This document shows, one piece after another, positions 34,811 to 45,283 of a stretch of DNA of 64,000 nt; within the stretch, counting starts at the first letter, position 1; the number at the start of each line of letters is the position of its first letter. Source of the stretch: Virgibacillus ndiopensis (GTDB lineage: Bacteria > Bacillota > Bacilli > Bacillales > Amphibacillaceae); the NCBI RefSeq assembly GCF_900187325.1, contig NZ_FZMZ01000006.1:248001-312000 (forward strand), in the 5' to 3' direction. The translations under genes and the position numbers were made by a program. The notes below the pieces were generated by a model. It ran no database searches, had not been told where the DNA came from, and saw only the letters and a list, made by a program, of their open reading frames with translations.

Positions 34811-36706
34811 ATGAGTATACTAGACAAGGTGAGGAGTCACCGAGAAGAAGAAAAGCAGCTTATGTGGGAAGGAACGTTCGGGGAGTATTTGGAAATAGTA
34901 AGAAAGCGGCCTGAAGTTGCCCAAACAGCTCATTCACGCGTTTATAATATGATAAAAAGCTCCGGAATAACCGAAAGAGATGGTAAAAGAATGTACGATT
35001 TTTTCGGTGAGGAGATTTTTGGGCTTGAGGATGCAATTGAAAAGCTTGTCGAAGAATACTTTCATCCCGCAGCAAAACGACTTGATGTACGTAAACGAAT
35101 TTTATTGTTGATGGGCCCTGTTAGTGGTGGGAAATCGACTATTGTGACAATGCTGAAGCGTGGCCTTGAAAGGTTTTCCAGAACTGATGCGGGTGCGGTA
35201 TATGCCATTAAAGGCTGTCCAATGCACGAAGACCCACTTCACCTTATACCACAGCATCTTCGTGAAGATTTTTACAAGGAATATGGTATTCGTATCGAGG
35301 GTAGCCTGTCCCCACTGAATACTATGCGGCTTGAGAAGGAATATGATGGACGAATTGAAGATGTTAAAATCGAACGTATATTTTTTTCAGAAGACAAACG
35401 TGTTGGTGTTGGAACATTTAGTCCCTCCGATCCCAAATCACAAGATATTGCTGATTTAACTGGAAGTATTGATTTTTCAACAATTGCTGAATATGGTTCT
35501 GAATCGGATCCACGTGCATACCGCTTCGATGGTGAATTGAACAAGGCAAACCGTGGGATGATGGAATTTCAGGAAATGTTGAAATGTGATGAGAAGTTTC
35601 TCTGGCACCTCTTATCATTAACGCAGGAAGGTAACTTTAAAGCGGGTAGGTTTGCGCTTATTAGTGCTGATGAACTTATCGTTGCACACACGAACGAAGC
35701 AGAGTATCGTTCATTTATCTCTAATAAAAAGAATGAAGCACTTCATTCACGCATTATTGTCATGCCGATCCCGTATAATTTACGCGTTAGTCAGGAAGAA
35801 CGTATTTATCAAAAAATGATTAACGAAAGTGATATGGCGCATGTCCACATTGCTCCACATGCATTGCGGGTTGCCGCAATTTTTTCTATCTTAACAAGAC
35901 TTGAAGATTCTAAGAAACAAGGTGTAGATAACCTTAAAAAAATGCGTTTGTATGATGGAGAAAGTGTGGAAGGATTTAATCAAGTTGACGTTGATGAATT
36001 AAGAAGTGAATTCCCAACAGAAGGAATGAATGGTATTGATCCGCGTTATGTGATCAACAGAATATCTTCAACTATAATTCGTAAGGAAGTTCCAGCGATT
36101 AATGCGCTTGATGTACTGCGTTCATTAAAAGAAGGTCTAGATCAGCATCCTTCGATTTCACAAGAAGACCGTGATAAATATATGAACTATATCGCTGTTG
36201 CAAGAAGAGAATATGATGAAATTGCTAAGAAAGAAGTTCAGAAGGCATTCGTCTATTCCTATGAAGAATCAGCAAAAACGTTAATGAATAACTACCTTGA
36301 TAATGTGGAGGCATTTTGTAATAAAAATAAATTACGAGATCCGCTCACTGGAGAAGAATTGAATCCAGATGAAAAACTAATGCGTTCAATTGAAGAACAA
36401 ATTGGCATCTCGGAAAATGCTAAGAAGGCATTCAGAGAGGAAATTCTTATTCGTATCTCTGCTTATGCACGAAAAGGGAAGCGCTTTGACTATAGTTCAC
36501 ATGAACGTTTACGAGAAGCCATTCAAAAGAAATTGTTCGCCGATTTAAAAGATGTTGTTAAAATTACAACTTCATCAAAAACACCTGATGAATCACAGCT
36601 TAAGAAGGTTAATGAAGTAATAGCCAGATTAATAGACGAATATGGCTATAACTCTATTTCAGCAAATGAATTATTGCGTTATGTAGGAAGCCTGCTCAAT
36701 CGATAA
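34811..36706 (+). CDS. prkA: PrkA serine protein kinase/AAA+ protein
   Basis: 631 residues, the expected length. AAA+ domain with Walker A GPVSGGKS (residues 102-109) and a C-terminal PrkA kinase-like domain (about 385-620). PrkA is needed for normal sporulation in B. subtilis and is the homologue of E. coli YeaG. GGAGGG precedes the ATG. With yhbH just downstream and spoVR nearby it makes up the yeaG-yeaH-ycgB equivalent. Upstream (34740-34800) GCATAAGCT vaguely recalls a mother-cell sigma -10 but is too weak to call. Confidence 0.95.
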   Translation: MSILDKVRSHREEEKQLMWEGTFGEYLEIVRKRPEVAQTAHSRVYNMIKSSGITERDGKRMYDFFGEEIFGLEDAIEKLVEEYFHPAAKRLDVRKRILLLMGPVSGGKSTIVTMLKRGLERFSRTDAGAVYAIKGCPMHEDPLHLIPQHLREDFYKEYGIRIEGSLSPLNTMRLEKEYDGRIEDVKIERIFFSEDKRVGVGTFSPSDPKSQDIADLTGSIDFSTIAEYGSESDPRAYRFDGELNKANRGMMEFQEMLKCDEKFLWHLLSLTQEGNFKAGRFALISADELIVAHTNEAEYRSFISNKKNEALHSRIIVMPIPYNLRVSQEERIYQKMINESDMAHVHIAPHALRVAAIFSILTRLEDSKKQGVDNLKKMRLYDGESVEGFNQVDVDELRSEFPTEGMNGIDPRYVINRISSTIIRKEVPAINALDVLRSLKEGLDQHPSISQEDRDKYMNYIAVARREYDEIAKKEVQKAFVYSYEESAKTLMNNYLDNVEAFCNKNKLRDPLTGEELNPDEKLMRSIEEQIGISENAKKAFREEILIRISAYARKGKRFDYSSHERLREAIQKKLFADLKDVVKITTSSKTPDESQLKKVNEVIARLIDEYGYNSISANELLRYVGSLLNR

Positions 36707-36720
36707 GTTTATAGTTATCC

Positions 36721-36763
36721 AAAAATAACAGGACTAATTACTTCGTTAGTCTTGTTATTTTTT
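36721..36763 (+). terminator. prkA terminator
   Basis: AAAAATAACAGGACTAA / TTAGTCTTGTTATTTTT stem with loop TTACTTCG. Confidence 0.8.
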
Positions 36764-36796
36764 AATAGAAAAAATAGCTACCGAGATAGTGTGAGC

Positions 36797-36893
36797 ATCG
36801 GCGGGAGAGCAGGAATATCGACGGGAGAGCGGAAACATCGGCGAGAGAGCAGGAGCATCGGCGAAAGAGCAGAAACATCAGCGGAAGATCGAA
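36797..36893. repeat. 20-bp tandem repeat array (about 5 units)
   Basis: Units of 20 bases starting at 36797, 36817, 36837, 36857 and 36877, consensus ATCGGCGGGAGAGCAGGAAC with drift. It lies between the prkA terminator and yhbH and is related to the array at 60826-60902. The rest of 36764-37127 shows no further structure. Confidence 0.85.
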
Positions 36894-37127
36894 CTCCGAC
36901 ATCTGTTCCCTAGAAAGATGAAGCTGATATCGAGTTTTTTACCCAATTTAGTATGTTGTACTAACTTGTTTTATCATGATTGCATATGATAAAGAAAGCA
37001 TCAAATTTTATAGGTATTTTAACGATTTTAAAATAGTATAAAAGCCGGAGGGAATAAAGCAAGGGAAACGGCTGATTTGTGAATTTTTACTAGTCCGACC
37101 TCTGGCGTCTAATAAGGAGGGGAAGGT

Positions 37128-38297
37128 ATGAATGAAAAGAAAGAAAGTTTCGTTGTTTCTCAGGAAAATTGGTCCCTCCATCGTAAAGGATATCAAGATC
37201 AACAGCGACATTCTGAAAAAGTCAAGGAAGCTATTAAGAATAACCTGCCTGATTTGATCAGTGAAGAAAATATAATTATGTCTAATGGCCGCGATGTTAT
37301 TAAAATTCCGATTCGTTCTCTTGATGAATACAAAATTCGTTACAATTATGATAAATCAAAGCATGTAGGTCAAGGTAATGGCGATAGTCAAGTAGGGGAT
37401 GTCGTTGCCCGAGCTCCAAGCGAGTCAGGTAAAGGAAAAGATGGGGCTGGAAAAGGACATGAAGCTGGAGATCAGCCAGGACAGGATTATTATGAGGCAG
37501 AAGTATCATTAGCTGAAATAGAGGGAGTCCTGTTCAAAGAGCTTGAGTTACCCAATCTTCAACAAAAAGAACAAGCCGAAATTAAAACGGAGAAAATTGA
37601 ATTCAATGATATTCGCAAAAAAGGATTGATGGGTAACATTGATAAAAAGCGGACGATTTTAACGGCAATTAAACGAAATGCTACAGAAGGAAGACCTGGA
37701 ATTACCCCATTCTCCAATGATGATCTACGTTTTAAAACATGGAATGAAGTGATAAAACCAGAGTCAAAGGCAGTTGTTTTGGCACTTATGGATACGAGTG
37801 GATCAATGGGTAGGTTTGAGAAGTATATGGCAAGAAGCTTCTTTTTCTGGATGACAAAGTTTTTGCGTTCAAAATATGAAACAGTTGAAATTGAATTTGT
37901 TGCCCATCATACAGAGGCAAAAGTTGTTTCAGAAGAAGACTTTTTTTCAAAAGGTGAAAGCGGTGGAACAATTTGTTCATCAGCATACCACAAGGCATTA
38001 GATCTTATCGATGAAAAGTACAATCCAATTCGGTATAATATTTACCCATTTCATTTTTCAGACGGTGATAACTTAACATCAGATAACCAAAAATGTCTCA
38101 AGCTGGTCGATGAAATTATGGATGTGTCCAACATGTTTGGCTATGGAGAGGTTAATGCATATAATCGCCATTCGACATTAATGAGCGCTTTTAAAACAAT
38201 TGATAATCCAAAATTTCGCCATTATATTTTAAAAGATAAGAGTGATGTGTACCATGCCATGAAGAGCTTTTTTCAGAAGGAAGAAGCTACTGTTTGA
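37128..38297 (+). CDS. yhbH: Sporulation protein YhbH (DUF444, VWA-like)
   Basis: 389 residues of the DUF444/YhbH family (E. coli YeaH homologue), which acts with PrkA. A Gly-rich linker lies at about 80-118 ([20 protein letters not shown]). The VWA-like MIDAS motif DTSGS is at residues 222-226 ([10 protein letters not shown]), with GGTICSSAY further on. AAGGAGGGG precedes the ATG. About 420 bases and a repeat array separate it from prkA, so it probably has its own promoter. Confidence 0.93.
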   Translation: MNEKKESFVVSQENWSLHRKGYQDQQRHSEKVKEAIKNNLPDLISEENIIMSNGRDVIKIPIRSLDEYKIRYNYDKSKHVGQGNGDSQVGDVVARAPSESGKGKDGAGKGHEAGDQPGQDYYEAEVSLAEIEGVLFKELELPNLQQKEQAEIKTEKIEFNDIRKKGLMGNIDKKRTILTAIKRNATEGRPGITPFSNDDLRFKTWNEVIKPESKAVVLALMDTSGSMGRFEKYMARSFFFWMTKFLRSKYETVEIEFVAHHTEAKVVSEEDFFSKGESGGTICSSAYHKALDLIDEKYNPIRYNIYPFHFSDGDNLTSDNQKCLKLVDEIMDVSNMFGYGEVNAYNRHSTLMSAFKTIDNPKFRHYILKDKSDVYHAMKSFFQKEEATV

Positions 38298-38391
38298 ATT
38301 TATGCTAGGCAGGTGCAACAGTCGATGTCGCTCAATAAAATGTTAGTTGGGTTAATTAATTATAATATGGTTGAAGATCATCAATATAAAA

Positions 38392-38427
38392 AACATCCCC
38401 TTATCATTTTTGAGGGGATGTTCATTT
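38392..38427. terminator. Terminator between yhbH and bceB
   Basis: AACATCCCCT / AGGGGATGTT stem followed by CATTTTT on the plus strand and A/T-rich on the other, abutting the bceB stop; probably bidirectional. Confidence 0.75.
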
Positions 38428-40347
38428 TTATTTATTCACTATTTTATGATACGTATTAACGGTCAATACATAATAGACAATATAGATAATGACAAATGCC
38501 CCCATGGCAGTGAGTATAGGCACAATAATACTAGCCCCTATTAGGTTTGACAGGAAGTTAGTAATAAAATGTAAAATAATACTGCTGTGTATTAATCCCA
38601 CTGTTAAAGGCAATCCGAACACAAAAAATGTCTGTTTATTAACGGATTTACGTAGAGCTTTTTTACTGACGCCAACTTTGCGTAGAATCTCATAATTAGA
38701 TTTGTTTTCACTTGCTTCTGTTAACTGTTTAAAATAAATAATACTACCTGTTGCAGCTAAAAACACCAGCCCTAAAAATCCAAATATAAAGAGATTTAGT
38801 GCGTTACCTTCTTTCCCTTCTTTATATTCTGTATAGAATGATGAATGTACTTGGAAATCTCCGTCAATAAGCCTTGATACCTTCAAAGAGGTTGCTTCGG
38901 TTGTTTTCTCATTTTCCACTTCATAGACTTTATACGTTAATGGTGTTAGTTGCTTGGACAATTTTGTAAACATGTCATCACTAACCACGACATAGAAATC
39001 AGGGAAATCAAAAGGTAAAACACTTCCGTTAACCATCGTTGTAAATGTTAGTTTCTGATTTGTCTGATCCAATGTAATATTTTTTCCTTTAAAATCAGTC
39101 TCAGTAAATTCAGTTAACCTGGGCTTTATAACCGCTGCTTGATTACGTGAAAGTTTTATTGTTTCTTCCCTATCTAGTGCTTTAGTGGCTTGATTAAATG
39201 AACTTACAGAGATCAATTTAATAGGGTTAATTTCATAGCCTAGATCGAATGAAAGCTTACCCTTAACTTCAATAATCGGGATATCAAGTTGTGCTGTTAT
39301 CGGATGCTCTTTGTCACCATTAATAATATTCTCTATCTTTGTATCAAATTCTTGACCTTTTGATAGATGGGCATAGCTGAACGGAACATCCTCTGTAGAG
39401 CTCTTTTCGTTACCATAGTATCCACTGTATGTCGCACCGAAAAAACTTATAGTTGCTGCACTTAATAATGCAATTATCGTAAATGTACGAGCATTGCCTT
39501 TAATGCGATACAACAATTGTGATGTTTCAATTAAATTGGTACCTCTATAATAACGCGACTTATTCTTTTGCGATAACTTTAATAAATAGACGGTAACAGA
39601 ACGGAAAAACAAACTTGTTCCTATGACAAGCGTGACTAAAGCAAGTCCATAGTTTTTCATTATATATGACCCGTTTAAATCATCTGGAAACGGTCTTAAT
39701 ATAAGAAAGTAGCTAAGCGTAAGCAAAATAACTCCAATAATAGTTGAAACAAGTGAAGTTGTTGGCACTTGTTCTCCTTTTTTCTCCGCATGGAATAATT
39801 CAATTAATTTAAAACGATAAATCAAACGATACCCTTGAATGGATGTAAATAGGATAATTATCATAAATACGATAACCGTTTGGATAATTGCTCCGATGGA
39901 GATACTAAAGTCAATTTCCGCAGTTGACCCCATTAGTTTTATCAATATCATGGAAAACAATTTTGATAGTAATGTTCCAAGAAGGATACCAATTACTAAC
40001 GAAAGTAATCCCATTATTAAATTTTCATAAAATAACATTATACCAATTGTTTTTTTTTGCAAGCCAAGCATCGAGTATAATCCGACTTCTCTTTTTCTTT
40101 TTCGTGTAAAGAATGAATTCGAATATAAAATAAAGATTGCTACAAACAAAATTAATATGATAGAGGAAGCCATAAACATAAAACTCATTATATCTGATAA
40201 TGCAATGCTGTCTTGAATTTTTTTACTGTACTGTAACGACACAAACGTAAAGTAAATAACGATGCTGAAAACTAAAGAAATAAAATAGACCAAATAACTA
40301 CTGAAATTTCCGATCATATTTTTCTTTGCTAAACTAAATAACGTCAT
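38428..40347 (-). CDS. bceB: BceB-type ABC transporter permease
   Basis: About 639 residues with 10 membrane helices and a large extracellular domain between helices 7 and 8 (roughly residues 310-515), the layout of BceB/YtsD permeases that remove peptide antibiotics such as bacitracin from their cell-wall targets and act as co-sensors. The start ATG at 40347 (MTLFSLAKKNM) has GGGGGTGGGG just upstream and overlaps the bceA end by 14 bases, indicating coupling; the longer frame from 40377 is not needed. The drug specificity is unknown. Confidence 0.9.
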   Translation of the reverse strand: MTLFSLAKKNMIGNFSSYLVYFISLVFSIVIYFTFVSLQYSKKIQDSIALSDIMSFMFMASSIILILFVAIFILYSNSFFTRKRKREVGLYSMLGLQKKTIGIMLFYENLIMGLLSLVIGILLGTLLSKLFSMILIKLMGSTAEIDFSISIGAIIQTVIVFMIIILFTSIQGYRLIYRFKLIELFHAEKKGEQVPTTSLVSTIIGVILLTLSYFLILRPFPDDLNGSYIMKNYGLALVTLVIGTSLFFRSVTVYLLKLSQKNKSRYYRGTNLIETSQLLYRIKGNARTFTIIALLSAATISFFGATYSGYYGNEKSSTEDVPFSYAHLSKGQEFDTKIENIINGDKEHPITAQLDIPIIEVKGKLSFDLGYEINPIKLISVSSFNQATKALDREETIKLSRNQAAVIKPRLTEFTETDFKGKNITLDQTNQKLTFTTMVNGSVLPFDFPDFYVVVSDDMFTKLSKQLTPLTYKVYEVENEKTTEATSLKVSRLIDGDFQVHSSFYTEYKEGKEGNALNLFIFGFLGLVFLAATGSIIYFKQLTEASENKSNYEILRKVGVSKKALRKSVNKQTFFVFGLPLTVGLIHSSIILHFITNFLSNLIGASIIVPILTAMGAFVIIYIVYYVLTVNTYHKIVNK

Positions 40348-41101
40348 TTGCCCCACCCCCGAGTGCAGACAATACATCTAATACTTTGTTAAAGTATTCT
40401 TTACGAGTTTCCTTCCCTTTTGCAAGCTCTGTAAAAAGCTTTCCATCATTAATAAAAATTATTCGCTGGCAATAACTTGCTGCATAGGCATCATGGGTTA
40501 CCATAAGAATCGTTGCTTTGTCTTGTTCACTTAAGGTTTTTAAGCTTTCCAACAGATCTGTAGCAGACTTGGAATCTAATGCACCCGTTGGTTCATCCGC
40601 GAGTATTAAGCTTGGTTTCGCTACGATTGCGCGAGAAGCGGCTGTACGTTGTTTTTGTCCACCCGAAATTTGATAGGGGTACTTTTCTAATATAGGACGA
40701 ATTCCAAATTTATCTGCCACCACATCAACACGTTGCTCCAATTCCTTTACGTTCATTTTTGCTAATGCTAGTGGAAGTACAATATTTTCCTTAACCGTTA
40801 ATGTATCTAATAAATTATAGTCTTGAAAGATAAACCCAAGTTTATCACGACGAAAGGCTGCTAATTGATCTTCATTCATCTTAATGATGCTGGTCCCGTC
40901 AATTGAAATATCACCTGATGTCGGTTCATCAATTGTCGCCAAAACATTTAGTAATGTTGATTTACCAGCACCAGATGGCCCCATGATACCAACGAATTCT
41001 CCTTCTTGAACAGTTAAATCAATGTCTTCTAACGCAGTAAATACATTTCCTTTTGAACCATATATCTTTTTAACATTATTTGTTTCGACAATTGTTTTCA
41101 A
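40334..41101 (-). CDS. bceA: BceA-type ABC transporter ATP-binding protein
   Basis: ABC ATPase closely matching BceA: Walker A GPSGAGKST, Q-loop FIFQDYNLLDTLTVKEN, signature ISGGQKQRTAAS, Walker B LILADEPTGALD, and switch His in VTHDAYAASYCQRIIF. AAAGGAGG lies 10 bases before a TTG at 41101; the ATG at 41110 is only one base from that site, so TTG is preferred. Translationally coupled to bceB. A BceR-type binding site lies about 85 bases upstream. Confidence 0.92.
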   Translation of the reverse strand: MKTIVETNNVKKIYGSKGNVFTALEDIDLTVQEGEFVGIMGPSGAGKSTLLNVLATIDEPTSGDISIDGTSIIKMNEDQLAAFRRDKLGFIFQDYNLLDTLTVKENIVLPLALAKMNVKELEQRVDVVADKFGIRPILEKYPYQISGGQKQRTAASRAIVAKPSLILADEPTGALDSKSATDLLESLKTLSEQDKATILMVTHDAYAASYCQRIIFINDGKLFTELAKGKETRKEYFNKVLDVLSALGGGANDVI

Positions 41102-41185
41102 TTTATTCATTCCTCCTTTTATCTCTTGCAAGTTCTATTCTATACGAGGTTACCGTTATTCAACCTTACAGTAATAATGACCAAC

Positions 41186-41201
41186 CTTACAATTTTGTAA
41201 G
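41186..41201. promoter_or_regulatory. BceR-type binding site upstream of bceAB
   Basis: Perfect inverted repeat CTTACA-ATTT-TGTAAG, matching the published BceR-family pattern TnACA-N4-TGTAA. Another half-site (CTTACAGTAA) lies at about 41165. It is placed upstream of bceA in the divergent gap. Confidence 0.75.
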
Positions 41202-41296
41202 TCCAGTGAAATGTATCGTGTAATAAGCTAAAATAAGGATGATTGTTCACATTAGTCAAATGCTAATTATATAATTTCCTCTTGGGGGTTAACGAT

Positions 41297-41968
41297 ATGA
41301 AGATTATGATTATAGAAGACGAGCCAACAATACGGGAAATGTTGGGAGAAACAATTCAAAAATGGGATTTTGATGTTATAAAGCTAGAAGCATTTGATAA
41401 CGTATTGCACGAATTTTTACATGAAAAGCCCCAACTTTTAGTGTTAGATATAAACCTTCCCTTATTCAATGGTTTTCACTGGTGTCAGCGAATTCGGGAA
41501 GTATCAAATGTACCTATTATATTCTTATCCTCCCGTAATACACCGATGGATATGGTTATGGCAATGAACATGGGTGGCGATGACTTCATTCAAAAACCAT
41601 TCGACACGGATGTGCTATTGGCCAAAATTAATGCCCTTTTGCGTAGGTCTTATTCCTATACAGATACAGAATCAAGCGTCCTGGAGCATGAGGGAATTAT
41701 ACTGAATTTGAAGGATTGGGATTTAAGTTATGGTGATCATAAAGTAGAACTAACTAAAACGGAGTTTATCATTCTGAAATTACTTTTAAAGCAAAAAGGA
41801 ACCGTCGTAAATCGAACAAAAATGATGCGTAATCTTTGGAAGGATGAAAGTTTTGTAGACGATAATACATTAACTGTTAACATAGCACGTCTGCGTAAAA
41901 AGCTTGCTGAACTTGGTAAGGAAAACGTCATCACTACCAAGAAAGGTGAGGGTTATATAATCCAATGA
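41297..41968 (+). CDS. bceR: BceR-type response regulator (OmpR family)
   Basis: 223 residues. Receiver domain at about 1-115 (IIEDEPTIRE acidic pocket, phosphoacceptor in LLVLDINLPLFNG, Lys in IQKPF) and an OmpR-type winged helix at about 130-223 (LTKTEFIILKLLL, VDDNTLTVNIARLRKKL). The ATG at 41297 has GGGGG upstream. Its 3' end overlaps the kinase start by four bases (ATGA). Expected to activate bceAB from the inverted repeat upstream of bceA. Confidence 0.92.
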   Translation: MKIMIIEDEPTIREMLGETIQKWDFDVIKLEAFDNVLHEFLHEKPQLLVLDINLPLFNGFHWCQRIREVSNVPIIFLSSRNTPMDMVMAMNMGGDDFIQKPFDTDVLLAKINALLRRSYSYTDTESSVLEHEGIILNLKDWDLSYGDHKVELTKTEFIILKLLLKQKGTVVNRTKMMRNLWKDESFVDDNTLTVNIARLRKKLAELGKENVITTKKGEGYIIQ

Positions 41969-42984
41969 GTTTATTAGAATATAGTAAAGATAAACGTTTC
42001 TTTATCGTCTTTTATATTATCATCATGGTATTTGTATCGTTAATCATGTTCGTAAGTGACGGAAATGTAAATAATATCATTTATATCAATGTAAGTTGCT
42101 TTCTATTTGCGGTCATTTATATTACAATCGGTTATTTTTATCGAAGGAAATTTTACTTGGATTTAAGTGAGATGATTGAAAGTGGAAACGAAGAAATAGT
42201 TGCTATGATGCCAGAACCGCAGAATTATGAACAAAGGTTATTTCTTAATCTTTTAAAAAAGATAATCAAAGACAACAACAACCAATTACAACTGTTATAT
42301 AGTGAAAAGCGAGACCAACAGGAATTTATCATGTCCTGGATTCATGAAGTAAAGCTGCCTATAGCTGCAAGCCGCCTACTCATGGAAAATAGCGACGGTA
42401 AGTCAATGGATTTGCTAGTTGATAAATTAGAGGATGAACTTAACAAAATTGATAATTATGTAGAACAGGCACTTTACTATTCACGGATTGATTCATTTTC
42501 CAAAGACTACTTTATTACCGAAATAAACGTAAACCAAATTATTAAAAACAGTGTAAAAAAATATGCAAAGCTATTTATTAACAAAGGTATTCAGTTTAAC
42601 ATGGACGAGGAACAGAAGTTTGTTCACAGTGACAGTAAATGGTTAGGATTTGTCACTGATCAGCTAATTGCAAATGCTTTAAAATATACGGATGATGGTG
42701 GTAACATCTCTATAGTATTTGACGAAGACAGCAAAGAGAAAAGGTTAGTCATTCAAGACACTGGAGTTGGGATTAAACCAGAGGATATACATCGTGTATT
42801 TGAAAGAGGGTTCACTGGATCAATTGGAAGAGTCCACGCTAAATCGACAGGAATGGGACTATATCTTGCTAAACAACTAGCTAATAAGTTGGGGCATGAT
42901 ATTAGCATTGAATCGGATGAAGGTAATTGGACAAAGGTTGTCATTCACTTTCCCAAAATACGAAATTACTATCAGTTAACCTAG
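41965..42984 (+). CDS. bceS: BceS-type intramembrane-sensing histidine kinase
   Basis: 339 residues. Two membrane helices near the N-terminus (about 12-32 and 37-56) with almost no extracellular loop, as in intramembrane-sensing kinases that detect drugs through the BceAB transporter. Phosphorylated His in FIMSWIHEVKLPIA (about residue 129); ATPase boxes LIANALKYTDDG, DTGVGIKPEDI and GMGLYLAKQLA. Start overlaps the bceR stop. Confidence 0.92.
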   Translation: MSLLEYSKDKRFFIVFYIIIMVFVSLIMFVSDGNVNNIIYINVSCFLFAVIYITIGYFYRRKFYLDLSEMIESGNEEIVAMMPEPQNYEQRLFLNLLKKIIKDNNNQLQLLYSEKRDQQEFIMSWIHEVKLPIAASRLLMENSDGKSMDLLVDKLEDELNKIDNYVEQALYYSRIDSFSKDYFITEINVNQIIKNSVKKYAKLFINKGIQFNMDEEQKFVHSDSKWLGFVTDQLIANALKYTDDGGNISIVFDEDSKEKRLVIQDTGVGIKPEDIHRVFERGFTGSIGRVHAKSTGMGLYLAKQLANKLGHDISIESDEGNWTKVVIHFPKIRNYYQLT

Positions 42985-43087
42985 TGTGATGCCTTTAGCT
43001 TTTGAATTATGGTGTGAATGATGAAGATACAGCATGATATACTATAAACTCGATTGAATAAATGTGAAGTTTGGTCAATATCTATTA

Positions 43088-43117
43088 TGAAGGCACTCCT
43101 AAATGGGGGTGCCTTCA
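43088..43117. terminator. Terminator between bceS and the 43152 gene
   Basis: TGAAGGCAC / GTGCCTTCA stem, extended by CC/GG pairs; symmetrical and likely to work for both converging genes. Confidence 0.75.
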
Positions 43118-43151
43118 TAATGGTTTGTAGTCATGTATAGTTACCATCTTA

Positions 43152-43505
43152 TCAAGCACGCTCAATCTTATAAACTCCACGGGCAGTGCTTAATAAAAAC
43201 TTCGATCCGTCAAATTCATATAGTGAACTATCCTCTAGCGGGATCTCGTATAATGATAATGGAAGATCCTGTGGTTGAAGGTTGGCCGCATCAGTTTGAA
43301 TGCGCCCAGTACCGTTCAATTGTAATGCATGCATTGGTACATAATCATCAATTCGTCTCGTATTTTTTGAATACGATATATTTTGTAGCTCCATTAATGT
43401 TTCATCTACATCGTCAAGCTCCAGTTTCGTAACTTTAATTTTTTGCCCATTCCATTGATTCAATAACGCATGTAACTCTTCTATGGATAAGAAATGTTGG
43501 TCCAT
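43152..43505 (-). CDS. Conserved hypothetical protein
   Basis: 117 residues, soluble, no signal peptide. An opening helical segment (FLSIEELHALLNQW) is followed by beta-rich sequence (QKIKVTKLELDDVDETLMEL) and an end LLSTARGVYKIE. I do not recognise the family beyond a small conserved Bacillaceae protein. The ATG at 43505 is seven bases after AGGAGG; the ATG two codons upstream is too close to it. Divergent from spoVR with a 194-base gap. Confidence 0.65.
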   Translation of the reverse strand: MDQHFLSIEELHALLNQWNGQKIKVTKLELDDVDETLMELQNISYSKNTRRIDDYVPMHALQLNGTGRIQTDAANLQPQDLPLSLYEIPLEDSSLYEFDGSKFLLSTARGVYKIERA

Positions 43506-43699
43506 GATCATTCCTCCTACCGTTTATACTTTCCATGATTTAAAGGAAACATTCAATGATTTGCTGTCTGAACCAGTGGGAAAAATTGTATTCGTCCATT
43601 CGACAAAATTCGAGTAGTGACAGGTTCATATCCAAAATCCATGTTCAAAAATCCATCTCTACTACATACAATATAAAAAGTACACTTGGAGGGATTATA

Positions 43700-45109
43700 T
43701 TGACGGAAACAAAGGCGCTTAATCGTGCGATAGATGAAATTACTGAAATTGCGTCTGGATTTGGTCTTGATTTCTATCCAATGCGATATGAAATTTGTCC
43801 TGCTGATATTATTTATACATTCGGTGCGTACGGCATGCCAACGCGCTTTAGTCACTGGAGTTTTGGAAAGCAATTTCATAAAATGAAGATGCATTATGAT
43901 CTTGGTTTAAGCCAAATATACGAACTTGTTATCAATTCTAACCCTTGTTACGCTTTTTTACTTGATACGAATAGCCTCATTCAAAATAAATTAATTATTG
44001 CCCATGTCCTTGCCCATTGTGATTTTTTCAAAAATAATGTGCGTTTTTCCAATACAAGAAGAGATATGGTTGAAAGTATGACAGCAACAGCTGAACGAAT
44101 TGCGAGTTATGAAATGATTCATGGAAAAGATGAAGTAGAACGCTTTTTAGACGCTATTTTATCTATCCAAGAGCATATCGATCCATCCATTGTTAGACCT
44201 AAATTAACGCCATATGAAACAGAGGACGAAAAAGAGGATGTAAAGCCAGTAGTGAAGTCACCTTATGATGATTTATGGAGCTTAGATGATAGAACGGAAA
44301 AGAAACAGCAAAAATCGAAAAAAAGACAGAAGTTCCCACCTAGACCTGAAAAGGATCTTTTGCTTTTTATTGAAGAATATAGTCGTGAGCTTGAGAACTG
44401 GCAACGTGATATTCTAACGATGATGCGTGAAGAAATGCAGTATTTCTGGCCACAGCTTGAGACGAAAATTATGAACGAAGGTTGGGCTTCTTACTGGCAT
44501 CAACGTATTTTGAGGGAAATGGATTTAACATCAGATGAAACGGTTGAATTTGCCTCCTTGAACGCTGGGGTTGTGCAGCCATCCAAACAGAATATCAATC
44601 CTTACTACCTTGGATTAAAAATTTATGAAGACATTGAGGAGCGATATAATAATCCGACTGAACAAATGAGAGAACTGGGCGTAGAACCTAATTCCGGTAG
44701 GGAAAAAATATTTGAAGTACGCGAAATTGAGTCGGACATTTCATTCATCAGAAACTATTTAACAAAAGATTTAGTTCAACGGGAAGATATGTATTTATTT
44801 GAAAAGCAAGGTAGAGATTACAAAATAACCGATAAGGAATATGAAAATGTTCGGGATCAGCTTGTTTCCATGAGAGTTAATGGCGGTTTTCCCTATATAA
44901 CCGTTGAAAATGGCGATTATTTGCGTAATGGAGAGCTTTATTTACTCCATGGCTATGAAGGAACAGAACTTGATCTCAACTATCTAGAGCATGTCCTTCC
45001 ATATATTTATCAATTGTGGGGACGGACCGTGTACATCGAAACATATGTAGAGGACAAAAAAATTCTTTATTCATTTGACGGAAATAAGGTTAATCGACGG
45101 TTTATTTAG
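43700..45109 (+). CDS. spoVR: Stage V sporulation protein R
   Basis: SpoVR family protein (E. coli YcgB homologue), involved in spore cortex formation. The start is the TTG at 43700, six bases after GGAGGG, giving 469 residues, the usual length; in-frame ATG codons upstream have no ribosome binding site. Conserved parts: [52 protein letters not shown], and [14 protein letters not shown] (His residues likely bind a metal). Completes the prkA-yhbH-spoVR functional set, here split by the bce module. Confidence 0.93.
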   Translation: MTETKALNRAIDEITEIASGFGLDFYPMRYEICPADIIYTFGAYGMPTRFSHWSFGKQFHKMKMHYDLGLSQIYELVINSNPCYAFLLDTNSLIQNKLIIAHVLAHCDFFKNNVRFSNTRRDMVESMTATAERIASYEMIHGKDEVERFLDAILSIQEHIDPSIVRPKLTPYETEDEKEDVKPVVKSPYDDLWSLDDRTEKKQQKSKKRQKFPPRPEKDLLLFIEEYSRELENWQRDILTMMREEMQYFWPQLETKIMNEGWASYWHQRILREMDLTSDETVEFASLNAGVVQPSKQNINPYYLGLKIYEDIEERYNNPTEQMRELGVEPNSGREKIFEVREIESDISFIRNYLTKDLVQREDMYLFEKQGRDYKITDKEYENVRDQLVSMRVNGGFPYITVENGDYLRNGELYLLHGYEGTELDLNYLEHVLPYIYQLWGRTVYIETYVEDKKILYSFDGNKVNRRFI

Positions 45110-45111
45110 CT

Positions 45112-45138
45112 GGGACAGGGGGACAGTCCCTCTGTCCC
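45112..45138. repeat. GGGACA palindromic repeat, copy 4
   Basis: GGGACAGGGGGACAGTCCC followed by TCTGTCCC, starting three bases after the spoVR stop codon. Confidence 0.8.
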
Positions 45139-45144
45139 ACCCAA

Positions 45145-45178
45145 GAACCCTATCTAAAAAAACGATAGGGTTCATTTT
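45145..45178 (+). terminator. spoVR terminator
   Basis: Perfect 10-bp stem GAACCCTATC / GATAGGGTTC with a 9-base loop, followed by ATTTT. Confidence 0.85.
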
Positions 45179-45283
45179 AATGGCCATTTGTTTGGTGCGA
45201 TTTTCAGTGAAAGCAGTCATAGATATATTTCTTTTCACTTCATGCATTGCTCAAAGGTATCTTGTTTATCCTACGTTTCCCTC

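Noticed and set aside
36797-36893. Possible CRISPR array from regular 20-base repeats
   Set aside because: The repeats are directly tandem and diverged, with no spacers, and no cas genes are present.
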